NCBI GenBank assembly: GCA_036641735.1
Contig: JAVWEG010000046.1
Location: forward strand, 1 to 17,641
DNA length: 17,641 nucleotides
DNA from: JAGPHI01 sp036641735
GTDB taxonomy: Bacteria > Bacillota > Clostridia > Oscillospirales > Ruminococcaceae
Reading direction: 5' to 3'
In this document: positions 6,535-14,400 of the stretch, one piece after another
How the letters are laid out: the number at the start of each line of letters is the position of its first letter
Position numbering within the stretch: position 1 is the stretch's first letter
Translations under genes and position numbers: made by a program
The notes under the pieces: model-generated
What the model was told of the DNA's origin: nothing
Database searches by the model: none
What the model saw: the letters and a program-made list of their open reading frames with translations, nothing else

Positions 6535-7170
6535 ATGGAAAAGCTTTTACAGGATATAACCGACTTTGTATTTAAAAAAGATGCACCGCAAAAGTGCGAT
6601 ATTATTTTTGTTACAGGCGGCTCGTTCCCCGAGCAAGGTGAGCGCGCAGCACAGCTATATAAAGAGGGCTTTGCTCCGCTTATAATGCCGTCAGGTAAAT
6701 ATTCGGTGCATAATGGCAAATTTAACGGCGCATTATCCAAAAAAGAACAATATCCGTTTGCAAGTGAAACCGAAAGCGAGTTTTTATCTTGCGTAATGCA
6801 GCAAAATAATGTACCGCAAACAGCTATTTTATGCGAAAAAGAAGCTGTATCCACCTATGATAACGCAAGGTTTTCGGCAAAAATGTTAAATGAGCTTAAT
6901 ATAAATGTACGCTCGGCAATTCTGTGCTGTAAAAGTATGCACGCGCGCAGAGCATTTATGTATTATCAATATTATTTTCCCGAAACGCAGATATTTGTAT
7001 GTCCCGTAGATATATTAAATGTCACTTGTTACAATTGGCATAAAACACCGCAAGGCATTGGCATTGTGATGAGTGAGCTTGAAAAATGCGGCAAACAGTT
7101 TGCTCCTATGCTCTGCGATATATTATGCGAAGAAACTACAGATAAATCGGAATTATTGCGGTTTTTTTAA
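6535..7170 (+). CDS. YdcF/DUF218 family protein
   Basis: A 211-residue protein of the YdcF/SanA/ElyC (DUF218) family, whose Gram-negative members affect envelope integrity but whose reaction is not settled. The family pattern is present: a Rossmann-like first strand CDIIFVTGGS followed by ERAAQLYKEG, then LIMPSGKYS, then ETESEFL, the nucleotide-like loop EKEAVSTYDNARFS and a second strand with SAILCCKSMHARRAF. It has no signal peptide or membrane segment, so it is a cytosolic short form. A TTG at 6523 opens the frame, but GGGAGG ends 5 nt before the ATG at 6535, so I use that ATG. It is convergent with thrS and shares its terminator. Confidence 0.82.
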   Translation: MEKLLQDITDFVFKKDAPQKCDIIFVTGGSFPEQGERAAQLYKEGFAPLIMPSGKYSVHNGKFNGALSKKEQYPFASETESEFLSCVMQQNNVPQTAILCEKEAVSTYDNARFSAKMLNELNINVRSAILCCKSMHARRAFMYYQYYFPETQIFVCPVDILNVTCYNWHKTPQGIGIVMSELEKCGKQFAPMLCDILCEETTDKSELLRFF

Positions 7171-7180
7171 TATAAAATAA

Positions 7181-7225
7181 AAATACGTGCAGTATACAAG
7201 TACTTTTTGTATACTGCACGTATTT
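7181..7225. terminator. Bidirectional terminator between the YdcF gene and thrS
   Basis: A perfect 19-bp inverted repeat (7181-7199 and 7207-7225) with the 7-nt loop GTACTTT. It starts 10 bp after the YdcF stop codon and ends 2 bp from the thrS stop codon. On the plus side the stem ends in TATTT, and on the minus side ATTTTTATTTTAT follows the stem, so it suits both convergent genes, thrS most clearly. Confidence 0.85.
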
Positions 7226-7227
7226 AG

Positions 7228-9159
7228 TTATATCTCTTTGCTGTCTATCTCTGCCTTTATAGCCGCGATAAATTCGGCTACTGTTTTTTTGCCGCCGTTT
7301 GCCTCTTTGCGAGCGCGCACAGATACCGTGCCGCTCTCGGCTTCTTCGTTGCCCATTACCAGCATATAAGGTATTTTTGATAATTGCGCTTCGCGAATTT
7401 TGTATCCCATTTTTTCACTGCGATAATCTGCCTCAGCACGTATACCTGCCAATTGCAATTCCTCAAGCACTTTAGCTGCGTAATCGTGGTGCGCATCGCT
7501 TATAGGCACCAGCATTACCTGCGTAGGCATTAGCCATACAGGCAAAGCGCCTGCATATTTTTCCAGTAAAAGTGCCAATGTACGCTCGTAGCAGCCTATA
7601 GATGTGCGGTGTATAATGCACGGAGTTTTCTTTTTGCCGTCAGCATCTGTGTATTCCATACCAAATTTTTCTGCAAGCATACGGTCTATTTGTATGGTTA
7701 TTAAGGTGTCCTCTTTACCATATACATTGCGTATTTGTATATCCAGCTTAGGGCCGTAAAATGCGGCTTCGCCGATGCCCTCTTTATACGGTATCTCAAG
7801 ATGGTCTAATATTTTGCGCATCATACCTTGTGTTTCGTCCCATTGCTCCACAGTGCCAATATATTTATCTTTGTCGTTTTCGTCCCATAAAGAAAAGCGG
7901 TACGATACGTCCTCATAAAGCCCAAGTGTTTTCAGCATAAATATGGCAAGCTCAAGGCAAGAACGAAATTCGCTTTCAAGCTGTGACGGTGTACACATAA
8001 GATGTCCCTCGCTTATGGTAAACTGTCTTACGCGGATAAGCCCGTGCATTTCGCCCGATGCCTCATTGCGAAACAAAGTAGAGGTTTCATCATAACGTAT
8101 CGGCAAATCTCTGTATGAGCGCTGACGGTTAAGATAAGCTTGATATTGGAACGGACAGGTCATAGGACGAAGCGCAAATATCTCGTCATCTGTAGCTTCA
8201 TCACCAAGTACAAACATACCGTCCTTATAATGGTCCCAATGTCCCGACACTTTATATAAATCGCTCTTAGCCATATAAGGTGTTTTGGTAAGCTGCCAAC
8301 CGCGGCGCTGCTCCTCGTCCTCCACAAAGCGCTGTAATAGCTGTATCACGCGCGCGCCGTTTGGCAGCATTATAGGTAATCCCTGCCCAATAAGGTCGCA
8401 AGTGGTAAAATATTCTAGCTCGCGCCCTATTTTATTGTGGTCGCGTTTTTTTGCTTCTTCTTGGCGCAATAAAAATTCTTCCATTACACTCTGCTTCGGA
8501 AAAGCAGTACCGTAAATGCGGCACAGCATAGCATTGTGAGAATCTCCTCTCCAATATGCTCCCGTTGCGCTTGTAAGCTTAAATGCCTTTACACTGCCTG
8601 TACTCATAAGGTGCGGCCCTGCACAAAGGTCTGTAAATTCTGCTAAATCGTATAGGCTTATATCCTCGCCTTTTGCTGCGTGTTCTGCTATCAGCTCTAG
8701 CTTATACGGCTCGTTTGCCATTATTTCATTTGCTTCATCTGCACTTACTACGCGGTAAATAAGCGGTAAATCGGCTTTTACAATAGCTTTCATTTCGGCT
8801 TCAAGCTTTTCTAAATCCTGTGCGGAAAACGGAGTTTCCACATCAAAATCATAATAAAATCCGTCCTCTATCGCAGGGCCGATAGCTATTTTGGCAGCAG
8901 GGAAAAGGCGGCGTACCGCAAGTGCCAATATATGGCTTGCTGTATGACGAAACGTGCGCGCGCCGTCCTCGTCGTCAAAGGTAAGTATTTCCAGCTTTGC
9001 ATCCTCGTTTATTTTATAGCGCAAATCGCATACCTTGCCATTTACTTTGGCACAGCAAGCGGCTTTATATAGCCCTGCTCCAAGCTCACGCGCTATATCT
9101 GCACACGAAGTGCCGCTTGCATATTCCTTTACTATATCGCCTTTTAAAATAATTTTCAT
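7228..9159 (-). CDS. thrS: Threonyl-tRNA synthetase
   Basis: A full-length 643-residue class II threonyl-tRNA synthetase that charges tRNA(Thr) with threonine in the cytosol. The order is TGS domain (1-62), editing domain with HTASH (H72, H76) and CAGPH (C179, H183), catalytic core, and anticodon-binding domain (about 540-643). Zinc ligands expected in the core are present: C335 in RPMTCP, H386 in ISEGH and H517 in IIHRTS. Motif 2 is RNEASGEMHGLIRVRQF (364-380), and motif 3 carries R526 in GCYERTLA. The segment RQFTISEGHLMC replaces the common RGFTQDDAHIFC, so this belongs to a divergent ThrRS subgroup. The ATG at 9159 has AAAGGAG upstream. A T-box leader controls it, and the terminator is shared with the convergent YdcF gene. 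Confidence 0.97.
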   Translation of the reverse strand: MKIILKGDIVKEYASGTSCADIARELGAGLYKAACCAKVNGKVCDLRYKINEDAKLEILTFDDEDGARTFRHTASHILALAVRRLFPAAKIAIGPAIEDGFYYDFDVETPFSAQDLEKLEAEMKAIVKADLPLIYRVVSADEANEIMANEPYKLELIAEHAAKGEDISLYDLAEFTDLCAGPHLMSTGSVKAFKLTSATGAYWRGDSHNAMLCRIYGTAFPKQSVMEEFLLRQEEAKKRDHNKIGRELEYFTTCDLIGQGLPIMLPNGARVIQLLQRFVEDEEQRRGWQLTKTPYMAKSDLYKVSGHWDHYKDGMFVLGDEATDDEIFALRPMTCPFQYQAYLNRQRSYRDLPIRYDETSTLFRNEASGEMHGLIRVRQFTISEGHLMCTPSQLESEFRSCLELAIFMLKTLGLYEDVSYRFSLWDENDKDKYIGTVEQWDETQGMMRKILDHLEIPYKEGIGEAAFYGPKLDIQIRNVYGKEDTLITIQIDRMLAEKFGMEYTDADGKKKTPCIIHRTSIGCYERTLALLLEKYAGALPVWLMPTQVMLVPISDAHHDYAAKVLEELQLAGIRAEADYRSEKMGYKIREAQLSKIPYMLVMGNEEAESGTVSVRARKEANGGKKTVAEFIAAIKAEIDSKEI

Positions 9160-9179
9160 TAATATTCTCCTTTAAATAA

Positions 9180-9221
9180 AAAATAAAAGCTCACCTCGTA
9201 TATATATATACGGGGTGAGCT
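9180..9221 (-). terminator. Attenuator terminator of the thrS T-box
   Basis: AGCTCACC (9221-9214) pairs with GGTGAGCT (9195-9188), with an inner CGTATA/TATACG stem and one mismatch between. It is followed on the minus strand by TTTTATTTTTTATTT. It lies between the T-box sequence and the thrS ribosome binding site, as expected for the termination hairpin that competes with the antiterminator. Confidence 0.85.
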
Positions 9222-9437
9222 GTAATGCCCATGGTTCCACCCGAATTGCGCTAAAAGCGCCTCTCGCAAAGCTGTAACGTGCTTTTGTACGTGCGTATAT
9301 GGCTGCGGTGGTAAGCTAATAAGCTGTTTTTAGTAAGGACGGTTTCAGCACGGAATAAATCCGCCGTCCATCTCTGATACTATAGCCTAAAGCTCGTGTC
9401 CGCTATACGTTATTAACAATATTATAGAGATGTTCTT
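9180..9437 (-). promoter_or_regulatory. T-box riboswitch leader of thrS
   Basis: The leader between the thrS promoter and the gene has the parts of a transcription-attenuating T-box that senses uncharged tRNA(Thr). The T-box sequence GGGTGGAACC lies at 9242-9233 and pairs with the NCCA end of uncharged tRNA. A terminator hairpin follows at 9221-9188. In the 5' part, CAGAGATGG (about 9377-9369) matches the kink-turn-like stem I element, and GGACGG/CCGTCC forms a stem around GCTGAAACC. There, GAA-ACC suggests an ACC threonine specifier codon. Stem I looks short compared with the usual ~100 nt. T-box identity is firm, specifier placement is an inference. Confidence 0.88.
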
Positions 9438-9443
9438 TAGATT

Positions 9444-9472
9444 AGATTACACTTATTTTCATACTTTGTCAA
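9444..9472 (-). promoter_or_regulatory. thrS promoter
   Basis: On the minus strand TTGACA (9472-9467), 17 bp, TAATCT (9449-9444). Transcription would start near 9437, giving a leader of about 280 nt that holds the T-box. Confidence 0.75.
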
Positions 9473-9479
9473 CAATTTC

Positions 9480-9508
9480 TTGACAAGTTTATCACTAGGC
9501 TATAAAAT
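9480..9508 (+). promoter_or_regulatory. rny promoter
   Basis: TTGACA (9480-9485), 17 bp, TAAAAT (9503-9508). Its -35 box is only 7 bp from the divergent thrS -35 box. The leader to the rny ATG at 9613 is about 98 nt, with no structure I recognise. Confidence 0.7.
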
Positions 9509-9612
9509 AGAATGTGTTAATGTAATCAAAGGCGGAATACTATAGTTTTAATGTACAGTATTCGAGCTGCTTTTTATTTATAACAATATAATAATCGTAA
9601 GGAGTGAGCCCA

Positions 9613-11169
9613 ATGGTACCGATATGGTTAGCCATATTGATAGCCGTTGTTGTGGGCGCAGTTGCCGTTGCAATTGCATTTCCTATTGGCATCGCATACA
9701 GACGCAAGACTGCAGAGGCCAAGATAGGCTCTGCGGAAGAAGAAGCTAAAAGGACAGTCAACGACGCTATTAAGCAAGCAGAACAAAAGCGCAAGGAAAC
9801 GCTTATTGAAGCAAAGGACGAGGCATTTCGTATAAAGGCAGAAGCGGATAAAGAGATAAAAGAGCGCCGCTCAGAGCTTTCTCGTCAAGAACATCGCCTA
9901 GACCAAAAAGAAGAAACAGTAGACAAAAAAACAACAATACTAGAGAAAAAAGAAGAAGACCTTAAAAAGCGCGCGGAGCTTGCCGAAGCACGTCTGGGCG
10001 AGATAGAGCAGATGAAGCAAAGAGAGCTTGAAAAGCTGGAGACGATATCTGCACTTACCCCCGAGGACGCAAAAAAGATTTTGCTAGATAAAGTAGACGA
10101 GCAACTTACCCACGAAAAGGCGCTTCGTATTTCCGCGTTTGAAACGCAAACCAAAGACGAAGCGGATTCTATGGCGCGTGAGCTTATCAGCCAAGCTATT
10201 GCAAGATGTGCAGCCGATCATTCAAGCGAAGCTACAGTATCCGTAGTGGCATTGCCGAGTGATGATATGAAAGGCCGCATTATAGGCAGAGAGGGCCGCA
10301 ATATCCGCGCACTTGAAACAGCTACGGGAGTAGACCTTATTATAGACGATACCCCTGAGGCTATCACGCTTTCAAGCTTTGATCCTGTGCGCCGCGAGGT
10401 AGCGCGTCTCACCCTTGAAAAGCTTATCAGTGACGGACGTATTCATCCTGCCCGTATTGAAGAAACAGCTGAGCGCTGCCGCAGAGACTTAGAGCTTACA
10501 ATGAAGCGTGAGGGCGAAAAGGCAGTGATGGACGTAGGTGTCCACGGCATACACCCCGATATTGTAAAGCTTATCGGCCGCTTGCGTTACCGTACTAGCT
10601 ATGGGCAAAATGTGCTTAACCATTCATTAGAAGTAGCATATTTGTCGGGCGTAATGGCAGCGGAGCTTGGTGTAAATGTAATGCAAGCTAAGCGCGCAGG
10701 GCTTTTACACGATATCGGCAAGGCGTTAAACCACGAGATAGAGGGCAGCCATATCCAAATAGGTGTGGATATTGCCAAAAAATACAAAGAAAATCCGGCG
10801 ATTATCCACGCAATTGAAGCACATCACGGCGATGTAGAGGCTAAAACAGCGCTTGCATTTATAGTGATGGCGGCAGACGCGATATCGGCAGCTCGTCCTG
10901 GTGCGCGCAGAGAAAACTTGGATAGCTATATCAAACGTCTGGAAAGCCTTGAAGAAATAGCAAACGGCTTTGAGGGCGTAGAGCGTTCATTTGCCATACA
11001 AGCAGGGCGCGAGGTGCGCATAATGGTAAAGCCCGAGGTAATAAGCGACGATCAGCTTATACTATTGGCGCACGACATTACGCATAAAATAGAAGAAGAT
11101 TTAGATTATCCGGGACAAATCAAGGTAAATGTAATACGCGAATCGCGCGCAATAGAGTTTGCCAAATAA
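9613..11169 (+). CDS. rny: Ribonuclease Y
   Basis: A 518-residue RNase Y, the membrane-tethered endoribonuclease that starts mRNA decay in many Bacillota. Visible in order: a membrane anchor (about residues 4-28, very Val/Ala-rich), a long charged coiled coil (about 30-170, rich in E/K/R), a KH domain with GRIIGREGRNIRALE from residue 221, and an HD hydrolase domain with LLHDIGKA in which H366 and D367 are the metal-binding pair, plus EAHHGDVE. The C-terminus PGQIKVNVIRESRAIEFAK is typical, and the length matches the family. A GTG at 9604 opens the frame, but it overlaps the AAGGAG site (9599-9604), and the ATG at 9613 has the right spacing of 8 nt. It is divergent from thrS and followed by a strong terminator. 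Confidence 0.97.
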   Translation: MVPIWLAILIAVVVGAVAVAIAFPIGIAYRRKTAEAKIGSAEEEAKRTVNDAIKQAEQKRKETLIEAKDEAFRIKAEADKEIKERRSELSRQEHRLDQKEETVDKKTTILEKKEEDLKKRAELAEARLGEIEQMKQRELEKLETISALTPEDAKKILLDKVDEQLTHEKALRISAFETQTKDEADSMARELISQAIARCAADHSSEATVSVVALPSDDMKGRIIGREGRNIRALETATGVDLIIDDTPEAITLSSFDPVRREVARLTLEKLISDGRIHPARIEETAERCRRDLELTMKREGEKAVMDVGVHGIHPDIVKLIGRLRYRTSYGQNVLNHSLEVAYLSGVMAAELGVNVMQAKRAGLLHDIGKALNHEIEGSHIQIGVDIAKKYKENPAIIHAIEAHHGDVEAKTALAFIVMAADAISAARPGARRENLDSYIKRLESLEEIANGFEGVERSFAIQAGREVRIMVKPEVISDDQLILLAHDITHKIEEDLDYPGQIKVNVIRESRAIEFAK

Positions 11170-11184
11170 ATTAATTTACAAAAG

Positions 11185-11220
11185 CTGTAACAGACGAATT
11201 TCGCCTGTTACAGTTTTTTT
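11185..11220 (+). terminator. rny terminator
   Basis: CTGTAACAG (11185-11193) pairs perfectly with CTGTTACAG (11205-11213) around an 11-nt loop that can add two CG pairs. A run of seven T follows directly. It begins 16 bp after the rny stop codon. Confidence 0.92.
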
Positions 11221-11351
11221 GTGCAGCAAAATATTTACTTGATTTGTGCGTTCAATAAAGACATTATATTGTCGTACAAGTGAATTATTTTATCAAATTT
11301 TGTAAATAAATACAAATTACGTTAAACTTATGCTTAATTGTGCGATTTCCA

Positions 11352-11380
11352 TTTACAAATATGCTTAAAAATTGTATAAT
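11352..11380 (+). promoter_or_regulatory. Promoter of the giant lipoprotein gene
   Basis: TTTACA (11352-11357), 17 bp, TATAAT (11375-11380), close to the sigma-A consensus. Transcription would start near 11387, leaving a leader of about 53 nt with AGGAGG before the ATG at 11440. The A+T-rich stretch 11221-11351 upstream shows no gene. Confidence 0.8.
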
Positions 11381-11439
11381 TTATACTATAAAATTATATT
11401 ATGTATCGTTTATAATGTGCGTGAAAATAGGAGGCATTT

Positions 11440-14400
11440 ATGTTTAAAAAATCTATGTCAATGCTGCTTGCTTGTGCAATGTGTATCACAATGCTTGCAA
11501 GCTGCGGAAAAAAGGCTTCTTCTGAACAGACAAGTAAGACAGAGCCTAATTCTGCCCCTGCGCAAAGCGCATTACCGCTAGAGAGCAATCCTGTAGAAAA
11601 GCTAGGTAATATTACTAAGCTTGTGATAGATGAAGCCGGCGATTACATAGCCGAGGAAGGTATAAAAGACGTCGAAATTAAGGCGGACGGAGTAAAGCTA
11701 TCCAAATCCACAGGATTAAATACCGTTATCATCGGCAAAGAAGTAGACACAGGCACAGTTAAGTTAGACGGAGTAGAGGCAAAAAGAATATTTGTAAAAG
11801 GCGGCGGCGAAAATTCAGTACATTTTACAAGATGTAAATTTGACAAAGCAATATTAGAGCATATGGATGCACGCACCAGACTAGTGGTAGATACTAAAAG
11901 CATTATAGATGAAATGTATGCGAATTCATCTGCTATACTTGAATTAGGTGGCACAGTAAAGTCACTGACAGTGAGCAAAGATGCCAAAGACAGCACAATA
12001 GATATAAGAGAGGGCGCAAAGCTTACTCACTTTATGTTAAATGCACCTGCTACTGTTAATACTGCCGCGAATATAGCAACAATGTCTATATTTGCAAGCG
12101 CTGTAGGCACTACGCTAACAGTGGAAGCGGGTGCTACAGTGGCAACGCTTGCTACAGAGGCAAAAATAACATTAAACGGACTGGGCAGAATAACTCAGGC
12201 TATCACACAAAAGCGTGCAAACTTAGGAGGCGAGCTAAAGGCAGATACAGTTGCTGTTAAGGAAACGCCTATCCTTACTACAGGTATGCCTAATACAGCG
12301 AGCGATAAGCCTGTGGACAAGCCTGCGGACAAAGCTCCTGTAAAGCCAATAACTCCTGTAACACCACCTACGGATACAACAACAAACGCAAAAGTAGATA
12401 AAACAAGGCTTGGTGATGTGCTTAGGGCGGCTTTCAAAAATGCCGGAAATGTAGGCACTATTTGGGTACAAACAGAAAATAAATACGAGCTAAAAGCAGA
12501 TCAGCATTATGTTACTAAAGCACAAGTAGATGCTTATGCAGAGGCTGTAAAGGCAGCACAAGCAATATTTGATGATACAAAGGTTACACAAAAGCAAGTA
12601 GATGATGCACGAGCGAGCCTCACTAAAGCCGGTGAAGTATTTATGGCGGCAGGGCAAAACCAAGTGGGTGTAATCGTAACGAGTATAGAGCTTGTAAAAG
12701 CGCCGAACAAAACCTTGTATTGCGATAATGACAAGCTGGAGCTAGACGGAATGCAGTGCAAATTAACTAGGGGCGACGGCACAATACTACTTGTAGATGC
12801 AAAGGATTTTGCTAAAAATAAAATTACTACAGAGCCTGCGCAGGGCAGCACAATAGATGCTTGGCACAATCTACATTCGCACGAGTATAAGGAAAAGCCT
12901 ATGGATATTGTGGCTAAATACAGCGATACACAGCTTACTTTCAGCAGCAAGGTACAAGTGTGTCAGGACTCGGCAAAGCATATTTACTCACAAGCAGAGC
13001 TTGTGTCCGCGCTAAACGATGATAGTATAGCGTGTATTGTACTTGAAAAAAATCCCATAGAAGAATATGAAGTGCCTAAGGGACTAAAATGTAAAGATAA
13101 ATGGGTATTTGTAAATAATCTTACATTAAAAGAATTTTATAGATTAGGCACAGCCGAATCGGCAACGATGCCAAATAAAATTTTTGCGGATAATAAATCT
13201 ACATTGAAATGGACAGACAAAAACGGATATGCGCTTAACCTTCTTCTCGGAACAGACACCACAGCTAACACTACAATAAAAGTGCCAGACGACAAAACAA
13301 AAGTGGAAATAACTTTAAATGGAGATAAAAAGGTAAGCGAAATAGCTATCCGTGGTAATGCGATAATAGGCAGTTATTTATTTAAAGACAGCACCGAAGG
13401 ATTTAAGCTGGATGGGACTATTTTAAGAGTGCAGGGCAAAGTAAGCGTGAACAACCCGTCCACTACTACGGGGCCAGAAGAGAAAGACCCTAACGCAAAC
13501 GTAACTGAGCCGAAAAATAAAGTGCCTACGATAAAATTAGTAAACAACGCAAAAATTATTGTAGAAAATGATAGTGAAATGGAGCTTAAAGAGGGCGCTT
13601 TAATTATTGCGGAGCAAGGCGATGCAAACTTTGAAGTTACTAGCGCATTTACAAATAACGCCGGTGTTTGCGATAATACTACGGTAAAGGGCCTTGTAGG
13701 CGTAGTGGATAAAAACTTAGCTCCTTTGAAAATTGCACCCAAACCTGCGCAAAAGCCGCTAGTGTTCTCGTCGAAAAGCACAGCAACTTACGGCGATGCT
13801 GCATTAACAGTAGCAGCAGCAGGCGGCGAAGCGACAATTACAAACGCGGTTACTTATGTCATTACTACTGATACAGACAAAATTGCTACACTAAATGGCG
13901 ATAAGCTTGCTTTCTCGGGAGCAGGTAGTGTTACCATTACCGCCACAAAGAAAGGCAACAAAAACTTTGCAGATGTAACCGAAACGCAAGTAATTACAGT
14001 AGCACCAAAGGTACTTACAATTACAGGCGCAAAGGCAGCCGATAGGGCATACGACGGCACAACGGACGTAGTGCTGACAAATGGCATACTTGAAGGCATA
14101 CTAAATGCAGATGACGTTGCCTTAGATACACCTATAGGTACAGCAATAGGTAAAGACGTAGCCACAGGCGCCGCAGTTACTACACATTACACATTAAAGG
14201 GCGCTAAGAAGGCAAATTACACTATTATAGCTCAGCCTACAGGAATAACAGTAAATATTACAAAAGCACCGCTTACTATCACAGGAGCTGCCGCCACTGC
14301 CAGAGAATACAACGGCACGATGGTAGTAGCCCTTACAGGCACACTTGCAGGTGTGGCAAATGGCGAAGCAGCAGATGTTATCGCACTTGCAGATACACCT

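Noticed and set aside
9604..9612. GTG start for RNase Y
   Set aside because: The GTG overlaps the AAGGAG site; the ATG at 9613 has correct spacing and begins the membrane anchor as in other RNase Y proteins.
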